A DNA stretch of 64,000 bases from Trichostrongylus colubriformis. Taxonomy: Eukaryota; Nematoda; Chromadorea; Rhabditida; Trichostrongylidae. The translations under genes were made by a program, and so were the position numbers. Below the pieces are notes generated by a model. That model saw nothing but the letters and a program-made list of their open reading frames with translations. It searched no databases and was not told the origin of the DNA. The stretch is taken from assembly GCA_963978905.1 (NCBI GenBank), contig OZ022258.1:39230591-39294590 (forward strand). Direction: 5' to 3'. This document shows positions 34,989 to 45,756 of the stretch, one piece after another; position 1 is the first letter of the stretch, and each line of letters starts with the position of its first letter.

Positions 34989-36617
34989 GGGTGGGGGGAA
35001 ATACGCCAAAAAATCGCGTGGCCGCCCGCGGCGTGCGGCGCGGCGGGTGCGAGTGCCAGTGGCAGTACTGGCAGCCTTCAAGCGAGACAGTGTGGCAAAG
35101 GTGGAGGAGGCAGTGTGACATGGCTGGAGGAGGCAGTGTGACATGGCTGGAGTGCAGAAGTGACGCAGCCACGCTCTGCAGGGCTCCCAGGGCTCCCAAA
35201 ATCGATTCGCAAGTCGTACTGGTGGCGCCGCGAGTGCGACGCCGCTGACGCGATTTTTTGGCGTGTTCCCCCAAACCCCAGTTATGGGTGGTGGGAAATA
35301 CGCCAAAACATCGCGTGGCCGCCCGCGGCGAGCGGCGCGGCGGGTGCGAGTGCCAGTGGCAGTGCTGGCAGCCTTCAAGCGAGGCAGTTTGGCAAAGGTG
35401 GAGGAGGCAGGGTGGCGTGGCTGGAGGAGGCAGTGTGACATGGCTGGAGTGCAGAAGTGACGCAGCCACGCTCTGCAGGGCTCCCAGGGCTCCCAAAATC
35501 GATTCGCAAGTCGTACTGGTGGCGCCGCGAGTGCGACGCCGCTGACGCGATTTTTTGGCGTATTTCCTCCCACCCCAGTTATGGGTGGGGGGAAATACGC
35601 CAAAAAATCGCGTGGCCGCCCGCGGCGAGCTGCGCGGCGGGTGCGAGTGCCAGTGGCAGTGCTGGCAGCCTTCAAGCGAGACAGTGTGGCAAAGGTGGAG
35701 GAGGCAGTGTGACATGGCTGGAGTGCAGAAGTGACGCAGCCACGCTCTGCAGGGCTCCCAGGGCTCCCAAAATCGATTCGCAAGTCGTACTGGTGGCGCC
35801 GCGAGTGCGACGCCGCTAACGCGATTTTTTGGCGTATTTCCTCCCACCCCTCCCAGGGCTCCCAAAATCGATTCGCAAGTCGTACTGGTGGCGCCGCGAG
35901 TGCGACGCCGCTGACGCGATTTTTTGGCGTGTTCCCCCAAACCCCAGTTATGGGTGGTGGGAAATACGCCAAAACATCGCGTGGCCGCCCGCGGCGAGCG
36001 GCGCGGCGGGTGCGAGTGCCAGTGGCAGTGCTGGCAGCCTTCAAGCGAGGCAGTTTGGCAAAGGTGGAGGAGGCAGGGTGGCGTGGCTGGAGGAGGCAGT
36101 GTGACATGGCTGGAGTGCAGAAGTGACGCAGCCACGCTCTGCAGGGCTCCCAGGGCTCCCAAAATCGATTCGCAAGTCGTACTGGTGGCGCCGCGAGTGC
36201 GACGCCGCTGACGCGATTTTTTGGCGTATTTCCTCCCACCCCAGTTATGGGTGGGGGGAAATACGCCAAAAAATCGCGTGGCCGCCCGCGGCGAGCTGCG
36301 CGGCGGGTGCGAGTGCCAGTGGCAGTGCTGGCAGCCTTCAAGCGAGACAGTGTGGCAAAGGTGGAGGAGGCAGTGTGACATGGCTGGAGTGCAGAAGTGA
36401 CGCAGCCACGCTCTGCAGGGCTCCCAGGGCTCCCAAAATCGATTCGCAAGTCGTACTGGTGGCGCCGCGAGTGCGACGCCGCTAACGCGATTTTTTGGCG
36501 TATTTCCTCCCACCCCTCCCAGGGCTCCCAAAATCGATTCGCAAGTCGTACTGGTGGCGCCGCGAGTGCGACGCCGCTGACGTGATTTTTTGGCGTATTT
36601 CCCCCCACCCCAGTTAT
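34989..36617. repeat. GC-rich array of about 297-bp inverted-end units with 666-bp higher-order duplication
   Basis: Full units begin near 34989, 35286, 35583, 35952 and 36249; short units begin at 35850 and 36516. Each full unit starts GGGAAATACGCCAAAAAATC and ends with the inverse, so junctions form palindromes around CAGTTAT. The block 35286-35951 is repeated as 35952-36617 at exactly 666 bp, apparently identical apart from the last bases. Long open frames on the minus strand (up to 584 codons) come from the stop-poor GC-rich repeat and are not a gene. A MITE-like ancestor is inferred from the inverted ends. Confidence 0.85.
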
Positions 36618-36693
36618 CTGCTTAGCAAGTTGATGCGTAAGTGAGCGAATTCTAACCAGAGTCCCTTCAGCAACAGCGCAAAAAGAAGACCCA

Positions 36694-36960
36694 TTAATCG
36701 TTTCCTTCCATTCTCCCGTTTTTTTTTTCAGATTCACTTAGAAGGGACTCGGCACAAATAGTACAATAGATCAACTGCAGCTTGTCAGTGCAGTACAGGA
36801 CGAAGAAAGCGACCCGTTCAGGCTTTGACGGCTTTGTGCAATAAGGCAAGCCTATTCTGCGAACACCAACGAAGTCAAGTGTAATCAACACCGAAAAGAG
36901 GCGAGCTGCGTCATTCTGTCGCATATCGGAGAACACCCACAGATCCGGTTTTTCTGACGT
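36694..36960 (-). CDS. Possible coding exon, unrecognised
   Basis: After a CGCACGTCAG acceptor (minus strand) the frame reads EKPDLWVFSDMRQNDAARLF, then RRIGLPYCTKPSKPERV and LQLIYCTICAESLL, with protein-like composition. A second segment in another frame (FCAVAEGTLVRIRSLTHQLA) follows up to the array edge at 36617. The two could be exons joined across a small intron whose ends I cannot fix. No family recognised. The GC-rich array begins right where the second segment ends. Confidence 0.35.
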   Translation of the reverse strand, partial: TSEKPDLWVFSDMRQNDAARLFSVLITLDFVGVRRIGLPYCTKPSKPERVAFFVLYCTDKLQLIYCTICAESLLSESEKKNGRMEGND

Positions 36961-37138
36961 GCGAGACATGCACGACCGTGGTGGACGTCCACTTGCTCAA
37001 TTATGCGTCAGTGAAATTCCTTGCTTGTAAAGAGTGACTAACATCCCAAGCTGCGTTGTTTGGCCGAATCTGAGGAAGTGAACTTATGGAAAAACCACTA
37101 TGCAACATTGAAATTACTATTCACTGCTACTACTTATA

Positions 37139-38490
37139 CTCACGAGGAAGGTCTTCCAACTCATGACGCGCTTTCTGAAAGCTGTTTTTTGCATGTATGG
37201 GGGTACGTACAAGAACCATATAACTGATGTCCATTTTTGCTGCGCGGCTCTACAAATGCCAAAAACGGGGTTGATGGTTCGATCCCCACCGAGGACAAAT
37301 TTTTGCAAAATTTAGATTTTCAGTTTTTGGGCTCGTAAACATTCGAATATGAAGATTAAGTGCAGTAATCACATTTAGAACTCCGAACTACCCTCTATTG
37401 CCAGTTTTCACCAACTTTGACAGCCCAACTTTCTGGCCTTTCAGCGCTCATAGCGCACGAACGAGGCGTTTTTGCGCGAAACGGATTTGATATTCGTGTT
37501 CAGGAAGTCGAACTACCCTTGGGGGTAAGTTTCCAGCCCAATCGAGATTTTGACCCAAATTCGAAAATTTGAGCTTTGTATTGGTATACCATCGACTGCA
37601 CATTCGATGAAGGAGACGGCGATACCACTTGTTAGGAATTTCTCTCTATTTCTCTTGCTTGATGCTTGGTAGGTGAAATTATAGCGATAGGCATCCATGC
37701 TGTGCACATTCCATTGATTTTCATCGATTTTGTGAGTTACTCACTTCTACAACTAGAAAGCGCACCATGTAACCCATGACCAAACATCTTTTTCGAAGTT
37801 AGGGTCAAAATTTGGAATTGGCTAGAAATGTGTCCCCAAGGGTAGTTTGACTCCCTGAACACGAATATGACACTCATTTTGTAAGCGCGAATTTCGAGCG
37901 CTACGGGCCCTTTCGTGTCCAAAAAGGTCACATCAACAAATTCATTGACAATTCGTAAATAGGGTCATTTTGGTATGCTGTCAACGAAAATCGTAGTCAT
38001 TTGGCATAAACAGACATATTTGAAGACGAAAAAGTGAATGCAAAAAAAAAGCAAAACATCGGCAATGCCAGGATTCGAACCATCAGCACAGCCCTTCATC
38101 CGTTTGAAAGTCCATCGCCGTATCCAGTAGGCTACCCCATCGCTGCACGATCCATGCATCGGGGAACCGTTATGAGACTGCTACGCACTTTTAGTACGTG
38201 GTGGAAATAAGATTTCATTTTTTCCGTATTTGACTTTGTTTTGGATGTGAAATAGAAGAACACCATTGGATCTGCACATGATCAAAGTTGCAAGGAGGAT
38301 GCGTTTCTATAAGTGGGCTAAAATCGCCTTTTTGAAAGAAATTTTCTTTACTCCTTTTTTGGCATTTGTAGGGCCGCGCAGCAAAAATGGAAGTCAGTTA
38401 TATATTTCATGTAGAAACCCCCATGTAATGGAAAAAACCGTTTTCCGAAAGCGCGTCATGACCTGAAAGACCTCCCTTGTCAGGAATTAT
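37139..38490. mobile_element. Foldback element of about 1.35 kb with tRNA-like segment
   Basis: Outer arms 37139-37270 and 38358-38490 are inverted copies (CATGACGCGCTTTC, TTTTTGCTGCGCGGC). Inner arms near 37494-37567 and 37793-37870 are also inverted (AACTACCCTTGGGG). The right half is about 260 bp longer than the left. Both halves keep GATGGTTCGA, but only the right keeps the full tRNA-like region. No coding. Confidence 0.75.
38061..38150 (-). repeat. tRNA-like sequence with A and B boxes
   Basis: The minus strand has A-box-like GGTAGCCTACTGGATA (38121-38136) and a perfect B box GGTTCGAATCC (38071-38081) at normal spacing. The acceptor and anticodon stems pair poorly, so it is a tRNA-derived element or pseudogene. 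It lies in the right half of the foldback element. Confidence 0.5.
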
Positions 38491-38779
38491 GAAAAAGTAG
38501 AAGTACACAAGCATCTAAGCACAGAGCTGAGTACCAAAAGAAGACCACACCCTTCATTAAAGGCACACCTCGCGAAAAATTGTGAGAGCTATCGCGCGTG
38601 TTACAGCATGTAGAGGCCCTGGTCTATCCACTAGTGAAGAAAATGAATCGAAACCCCTCAAAACCACCAAAAATAAAGCTCCCTGCCCTCAGTGCTCGTA
38701 CGAGTATTGGAAATCATAGAAGAGCTTTTCCTCGATGATATCACGCAAAATACTACGATATCCCCTATTCTTCCCTGTT

Positions 38780-39010
38780 GAAGGTGAGGACCACTTTGAT
38801 TTTTTCGCTATTGATATCGCTGCCATATCTTGTCATAACGCACGTTTCCTTCTCGTATATGCCGGGTGTGATTCGGCTCGGTGGGCTCAACTCGGCTCAG
38901 GTCGACCAGGCCGTGCGCGGCGGGGTGAGCCGTGGCGCCGCGAAAAGGGTGCAATCTTCACTGCCATCCAAGGGTCTACCTACCCTCAGAAGGTGAGGAC
39001 CACTTTGATT
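38780..39010 (+). repeat. Two direct copies of a 22-bp sequence
   Basis: GAAGGTGAGGACCACTTTGA followed by TT occurs at 38780-38801 and 38989-39010. The following GACACCGGAAGGGGTAA recurs near 63650, so it belongs to a dispersed repeat. Confidence 0.6.
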
Positions 39011-39449
39011 ATCGCGTACTGTGCCTTTAAGGACACCGGAAGGGGTAAATTCTTCAGATTGCAGGATAAAAAAAAAGTAGGGTTGCTCAGCGGTATTACA
39101 TGCACTGCAGCCCCTCGTGCTTCGGAACATGATGAGATCCTAAGCCGTGTTCTTCAAGTGCGAGTTTCGTCACTCATCAGCTTTTCTGAAGTGGAAGGTC
39201 AGTGAGCATGTATACACATTTCCAATCTCTCACCTTTGAAACGGTGCGTACGGTGTTACCTGTATACGAAATGATTCGAAATCAGACTCAGAGAGCAGGC
39301 TAGTGAACTGCTGACTTAGCCTTAGCGAAAGATTGCTTTCAGACCCTGGTCGTCCCTGAGATGCAGGGTGCGAATGCCGCAACGTACGGCATTGGATTAA
39401 GCCACGGGAAAAACCTATAGGGAGGTCATCGGAGTAGGCGCAGGCCCAC

Positions 39450-42097
39450 TCAAAAGTTGGAGACCTTAGCGCACGAGTTGGGAATCGAGCCTATAAGCCG
39501 CGCTATTCGCTTTAAAAAGTGGGTGCTTTTGTGAGGCATTTTCATTATTGATAAAGTCGTAAATAATGTCGGAAGTTCAGTAGTGAAATAGTGAAATACC
39601 TCTTCTTTGAAAACATCCATGGCACCAGCTGTATTTGCCCATCGCTGAATCCGTTGCAGATTGTCTAATCCAATGGTTCTGTCCACATGTCCCAAGAGCT
39701 TCGCTTGAGAGTCCAGCTTTTGTGATCCTAGTGCCACTGAAATTGACGTTTTCATGACATTCGAAGATATGCATCTCAAAGGGTCGGGAGATACCTTCTA
39801 GGATGTCAATAGCGGCTGTCTCTAGAGGGCTTCTCTGTTCGAAGTGAGTAATCGCTTGGTTAATTCCTTGATCGGCCTTGTTCAACATACTGAGCAAAGC
39901 TGACGGTTTTACCTAAATCAGTGCATCTTATATAAAATAGTTAAACATTTTATTAATGGGTGTTCCGAGTGCTTCACGGACCGAAGTAGGAGGATTCTCA
40001 GTTGGTTCAATCATAGCAGCATAGGGACTCTTTCCAGCGGCTGCTCCACCGAGTCCAACAGCTGGCACAGGAGGAGGAACGGCTCCTCCGGGGAATATCG
40101 GTGGACCATAACCGTCACCTGTAGGACCATTTGATGGCGTAAGTGCTGAGTCACCAGTAAATAGATCTGAATGAGTTACGCAATAAATCCTGGCAAGAAA
40201 GATTGGTGTGAATGCAATGAGTACCTGGAGCTGCTTCCGCCGCTGAGCCAGCAGAAGGTTCGGGAGCGGCACCAGCAGCTCCGAATCCACTTCCAGATCC
40301 GGCTCCACTACCGGCATCGGGACCAACTCCTTCACCAGTTCCACTGCCTGATCCACCTCCAGAGCCGCCACCTCCACCGAAACCGCCTCCAAAGCCTGAA
40401 TTTGAGATGGAGACTTGGTCTGAGTCAGATTGTCACTTTCCTACCAATTTGACGAAGTCACTAGGTGGCTCCAACGGAGCATTTACAAATTTCGGGATCA
40501 AAATAATGGGAATGATGAAGTGCTGTAACACAGAAAAACTGGAAATTCTTGAACGGCTGAGTACACACCTCCAGTTGAAGGTCCGAATCCGCCTCCATCG
40601 AGGAACTCCTTGGGAGGTGCGACAGGTCGAAGACCCGAATTTTGTGGAATGACTAGCGGCTCGCCTTCCTTGAAGATTTCAGGATTAGGTTGTTTCCTAA
40701 AATTGCTTCCTCGTATGTGTTACTGACGGAAATTCCCTGAAAATCAAAAGCGATGTGCTATAGCCCATGTGGCCATATACAGTAGCGGTCAAAAATATAT
40801 GCGGTTCTGGATTTTAACCATAACTTTGATCTGCGTTTACATTTCTCATTCAATTTTTTTTTGTTTCGAAGACAAATGGTACGCAATGAAGCACAGTATC
40901 TCAGCTGGGCAGGGCGCAGGGTGAATATTGAAAAGTTCATTTAATGACTCTGGAAATGACCAAACCTTTCTAAAATTCAATTAGCAATAAAAAGATTCTA
41001 ACTCATAGGAACGAGCAGGTTAACAGAAAGTGACACGGGATGAGGCTAGGACTTTCTTAGGCGTCATTTGGAATCATGACAGCACTTCACAGCACAGAGG
41101 CACGTGGTTGGTCATTCTCAGAGTTTCGGATAAATTTTCACCCTTCATTCTGTACCCCACTCCGCTGATATGCTTTCATTGAGTACCGATTGCCTTCAGA
41201 AAGCAAAAAAATTGAATGAGAAATGTTAACGTCGACCAAAATCATGGTTAAAATTGAAAACCGCATATATTTCTGGCCTCTACTGGATGCACTATCGCAC
41301 TGTCGCTCCGTATTTTCGGAGCACACTCACAGGGTAATAGCTCTTCGAGTTACGATTCAGAGCAACTGACCTCTGCTTTGGCCGTTTTGGCTTAGGGGTA
41401 GGAGCAGAAGCTGGAGGGGAAGCTGTTTCTGGTGCAGGCATATTGAAGTTGATGCCATTGCCACCGATTCCGAAGCCAACATTGGCCAACTCGGGTGGCA
41501 ATTCGGATGGCCCGGAGCCGAAACCGGTTCCTTCAAAATGTCACGAATACTCCAACGATTGGCTATCAAGAAACAAGGAAGCAAAAAGTATCAGGTGCCA
41601 ACTGACCAGATTCTTCTGTTTCCGGTTCTGGTTCCTCTTGCGAGGGAACAGCAGCTTCTACTGTCGTTGTAGTCGCTTCGGTGGAAGTTGTTGTTGTCGG
41701 CGGCGTGGTTGTTTGTGTTGTCGTTGGTACTTCACTGGATGAAGTTGCTGGACGTATGACGCGATCTACAAGTTTCAGCATTTGAGAATGTGTCGCGTAG
41801 ACAACAGTCTCAACAACGAAGACTATTTTAGTAGGGTTAAGTAATCCGCATTTCCGACCCAAAGCGTTCATAAATACGGAAGCAACCAATCTGCAAACAA
41901 GGGAAAATGCGCGGTAATAGCATCAGTTTTACTACTGGTTGCATTATTTCACTGAAACTTTGGCCAAAACTAACGGTATGGCACCAGCCCGTTGAGCCCG
42001 CCAGCACTACCGTATCCGAAGCGGCTTCTGGCTGAATTCTGGAATGGCGTTAGATTCGGATCTTCTTGGATTGAATTCTCTGATATGGATTTCTCTC
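39450..42097 (-). CDS. Unrecognised multi-exon gene: Thr-, Gly- and Pro-rich protein with helical C-terminus
   Basis: Seven minus-strand exons join in phase: 41607-41871 (from an ATG at 41871), 41371-41530, 40569-40696, 40225-40395, 39947-40166, 39795-39889 and 39450-39736, totalling 1326 nt or 441 residues. The protein has a Thr-rich tract (TTTQTTTPPTTTT), a Pro/Ala segment, a Gly/Ser-rich tract (GGGGGSGGGSGSGTGEG) and a C-terminal part of helical character (LNKADQGINQAITHFEQ, GLDNLQRIQRWANTAGAMD). An extra exon at 41975-42097 (FGYGSAGGLNGLVPY) has the same Gly-rich style but ends in phase 1. It does not fit exon 41607-41890, yet fits 41371-41530, so that first exon may be an alternative start, perhaps by trans-splicing at TTTGCAG. 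An extracellular or structural role is inference from composition only. No domain recognised. Confidence 0.7.
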
Positions 42098-42563
42098 CTG
42101 AAATTATTAATCAGATCAGCTATTTAACTATGCTCAATAATATATAAGGTGAATTATAATCAGCCTAGAAAGAAAGCGAAATGAAGTATGGTTACGCATA
42201 TTCATTCGAATGTTTTGCTTGATCGAGAAACTTATTTGGAGCGTTGGAAAATGGAAAATCTACGACTGAGATAGAGTATCGAGAAATCCGCACAAATGTT
42301 TTTTAATGGCTTAGAACACCTCGGTATGCTCTGATTGCAGTATAATCCAAATGATAGAGCTACCTACTACCACTATGCTGAGGAATCTCAAGTATTCAAG
42401 CCACTTCAAATTGGTCAGACTTAGCCACGATCTGTTGATTAGGATTCAGAATTTAGCGTGCAGGAAACTGTGGTCACCACTCGTCAAGCTGTGTGCTTGT
42501 TAGAAGTCCTCAATCCTCGCATAAAATCATGCAGAATGGACACGTGTGTGGGTACGTGGATTT

Positions 42564-42803
42564 GGGTGTGTACCCTTATGTCAGGGTGCCGCACTGCGGC
42601 ATGTCGCAAGCGAAGCAATGCGGACGAGCTAAAGGCGCCATGTTGTTGGGTCCCGAAGCGATTAGAAGTCAACTGCGTATCGCACCCCTAGCATTACGTT
42701 AAAATCGTTCTAAGACCCAACTACCGCGACGCGCATAGCTCGCACACACTGTGTCGCACGCCGCTCGTCGTCGTGCGGCATCCTGATGTATGGGTACGCA
42801 CCC
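42564..42803. mobile_element. Mutator-like non-autonomous element, copy 3 (240-bp MITE)
   Basis: Ends GGGTGTGTACCCTTATGTC and GATGTATGGGTACGCACCC, flanked by CGTGGATTT (42555-42563) and CGTGGATTC (42804-42812),  8 of 9 bases the same. It is an internally deleted relative of 12486-13480 and 18661-19528. Confidence 0.8.
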
Positions 42804-43054
42804 CGTGGATTCCAAAAGGCAGGAGCACTTGGGTGAGCAGCAGGTGCCCGTACCGAAGGTTCGAAGGATATGAAAGTGGAAAGACTTGAAAGAGTGAAAA
42901 AAGGCGAGAGGATAGTGCTGTCAGTATACGCAATGACAAAATCTTAGGTACCGCTGGCATTAACTGTCACTTTTGAAACGTTTCATAATAATCTATCTAC
43001 TTATGAATGTGTATTCGTGATAGGAAGGAAATTGTATAAAAATTCTCCAAGTTT

Positions 43055-43450
43055 TCTCTTCTTGCGACCTCGGATCATGTTCACATTGTCCGTGTGCTGC
43101 TTTGCCGAACGAGGTGTTCAGGTGAATCAATTTTATTGATTTAAATTTTACTAACAGGAATCGGTCATGACGTCCTACCACTCCCGGTAGATCACGAGGT
43201 GAATTCAACTTCTTTCTTTCGTTCATTCGACGTCTCCATGGATTGAGCGGGTAAGTCCGAAATCCTGGAAGCTCCTAGCGCTTGATCGGATATCAAGGGT
43301 CAACGAACTTCGAGCCACTTTTCAAGCCACTGAAGACGACGAAAGTGTCGAAACGTCAGACCGTTACTAAAATTGTTCCACCTAGAAACCTCGTTCGGCA
43401 AATCAGCATACGGATTATGTGAACATCATGCCGAGGTTTCAAGATGAGAG
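43055..43450. repeat. Inverted repeat with hammerhead-like core inside
   Basis: Arms 43055-43110 and 43383-43450 are inverted copies (GAACGAGGT and TTTGCCGAACGAGG regions). At 43330-43357 lies CTGAAGA, a small GAC/GTC stem, then GAAACGTC, the order of a hammerhead core but with one unpaired C before stem II. This resembles motifs in Penelope-like elements; no Penelope ORF is seen here. Confidence 0.4.
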
Positions 43451-43914
43451 AGCTTCGAGAGTGTATGAAAAATTTATTGATGGTGCGATGCTTTTGTTTC
43501 GCTACAAGATTCAATCAGGATTATTTGCAGAGTATGCATTAAGATACGGGTGTCACACTTCAAGTGTCTGATAAAGTCTCAAAGATTAATTACACATTAC
43601 GAACAATTTTAGACCGTTGCATACCGTTTTAGGATAAAAAAATCCCAAGATATCCTAGCACATAGCCAGCGAAATATCTTACACCTCGCACCCCATTTTG
43701 TCCACAATCACAACACACCCATCGACTGCTCCAAAAAATGCAGGTCCGCCCTTCTTTTGTTCTTTTCTCTGCAAATCGAGTTCGAGTTATGCCCACGTAA
43801 AGCCTTCGGGCTATCAGACACTATTAGATTACAAGATTCCTAGTGGAGAACATAATATAGTTTTTTTTGCTCCGCTCTCTTGTTGCTTGACCGTTGCTTC
43901 AGGTGAATGGGGTG

Positions 43915-44640
43915 GGCGTCGATTAGTCGAATTTTCGCGCGGCGAGTGCCAGTCGTTTGCTGCTTGATCATTTCAACCAGCAACTGCAACAACGTAGTCG
44001 AACTTCCGAAGCTTTCGAACTGCAATCTGTGATGATCGTCCATGGTATCAGCCCAATGCGTCTTGAGCGAAATTCTAAACGACCCGTACTGACGGCGCCG
44101 CAAAGCGAAAATTCGACCAATCGACCCCCATCCACGAGGACGCACAGTAGATACCAACCATCGGGCGCAAAAATTCGAACTGCATCCCTCCCGCCGACAG
44201 CTGTTCGAAGGTTGCTCGGTGGAAATACAGGCGAATGGCTGTTTTCCCAACTCATTAATTTCTGCATTAGAACAAATAAAAATTCTCGGTTCTCTTCGTA
44301 CCTCTGTGCGCTTTTGCACACGCAACATCGAATTGCATTCGCACGCGCTCCACGAAGTTGCATTTGAGGTATCATTTCACACTCAGATGTTGCTTGGCGC
44401 TTGAAAAAAATGGTCCACGGGAATTACATGACTCTAACTGATTTCGAAATCACTCTTGATAGACACGGTACATGAACAGGAGTACGAGAAGAACCGTTAA
44501 ATTTCCTCTGTTCCTATGCCCAAATCGATGACTGGAAGAACGGCAGCTCGTTTGAGTTTCCAGCCTTCAAACAGCTGTCGGTGGGGATGCGCAGTTCAAA
44601 TTTTTGCACCTTATGTTGATTGGCATCGCAGTCTGCGTTC
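43915..44640. repeat. Complex foldback repeat
   Basis: GTCGATTAGTCGAATTTTCGC (43925 region) is answered by the inverse GCGAAAATTCGACCAATCGA near 44102-44128. A second inverted pair joins 44162-44214 (GCAAAAATTCGAACTGC, GACAGCTGTTCGAAGG) with 44545-44615. Open frames on both strands here are by-products. Confidence 0.5.
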
Positions 44641-44667
44641 ATGTCCGTCATCTCTTTGAATCTATTA

Positions 44668-45360
44668 GGTGTATGCAGAATAAATGCCCAAAACAAACCA
44701 CTTTTCTCAAAACGCCAAAACTTCGCTCAGACACAGCTTTAATGGTCGAAACAGAAACCGTTCGAATCTACACAACTTTGCCAACGATCTGGTAAAGAAA
44801 AAATGCCATCATGGTAAAATTCTGGATTGCGAGAATTAATATGGTCAACATGGCATTTCCAACCTGCATAGTTTCGGCAAATTCCTTCTGACGCAGGTTT
44901 GCATCGAGAACCCGAAAAAAGTGGTAATCCGCTGGGGATAGGTCTGGGGAATAAGAGGGTGAGGGAGAGTCTCGAAGCCCAACTGCATCAGTTTTCAACG
45001 GTGACTTGCGAAGTGTGGGGTTTTGCGTTGTTTTGCGCATCCGGCAAAAACTGATGCTGTTAGGCATCGAGACTCTCCCTCATCCCCTTATTCCCCAGGC
45101 CTATCCCCAACGGATTACCACTTCGGGTTCTCGATGCAAACCTGCGTCATAAGGAGTTTGCCGAAGCTACGCACGTTGAAAATGCCATTGTTGACTTTAT
45201 TACTTCTCGCAATCCAGAATTTTATCATGATGGCATATTTTCTTTATGAGATTTTTGGCGAAATGGTGTAGATTCGAATGGTTTTTCATTTCGACGAATA
45301 AAGTTGTGTTTGAGCGAAGTTATGTCCAGTTATGTTTTGGCCATTTATTCTGCATACACC
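44668..45360. mobile_element. Palindromic mariner made of two inverted transposase 3' halves
   Basis: Ends GGTGTATGCAGAATAAATG and the inverse, TA at 44666-44667 and 45361-45362. The left half encodes on the minus strand the mariner C-terminus with YSPDLSPADYHFF (45067-44768). The right half encodes on the plus strand the same region with YSPGLSPTDYHF (45023-45271), where the first Asp is changed to Gly. Both halves read outward, so the element has two 3' ends and no 5' part. It cannot make transposase but has proper termini for mobilisation. Confidence 0.85.
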
Positions 45361-45756
45361 TAGCAGCCTAATCTCAACTGACCCCCCACCTCCTGCCCCA
45401 CCTAAAACGAGTGATTTTTCGCTTTTAAACATGTATGGAACCTGTAGTATGCAGGTACACCGTGGACGTGGATATGAAAAGAAATCAAATACCGACGGGC
45501 CACTCCTTTAAAGAGGTGCTAAGTGTAGCATCGGTGAAAAAAGAGGAAAATGCCGTCGGTTACACCAAAAATTCCTCCCACGAAATTTACCTGTCATGAA
45601 CAAGTGATAGAATGTGGATGGGAAGAAGTGTGAGGAGAGAGAGTTTGCGCTAGACTGAAAGACCAGGTGCAATGAGAGAGACATTAGCATAAAAATGCGA
45701 CAGATTGGTCACTGGAGTCCACCCTTTGGAGTGACCCTGAAGCTTATCACTCGTCC

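Noticed and set aside
34972..36737. Minus-strand open frames of 519 and 584 codons
   Set aside because: They lie wholly in the tandem array, the same repeat is read in two frames, and length comes from stop-poor GC-rich units. The repeated peptide is a by-product.
43840..44375. Overlapping frames of 135-162 codons on both strands
   Set aside because: They fall in foldback repeat sequence, read on both strands, with no domain.
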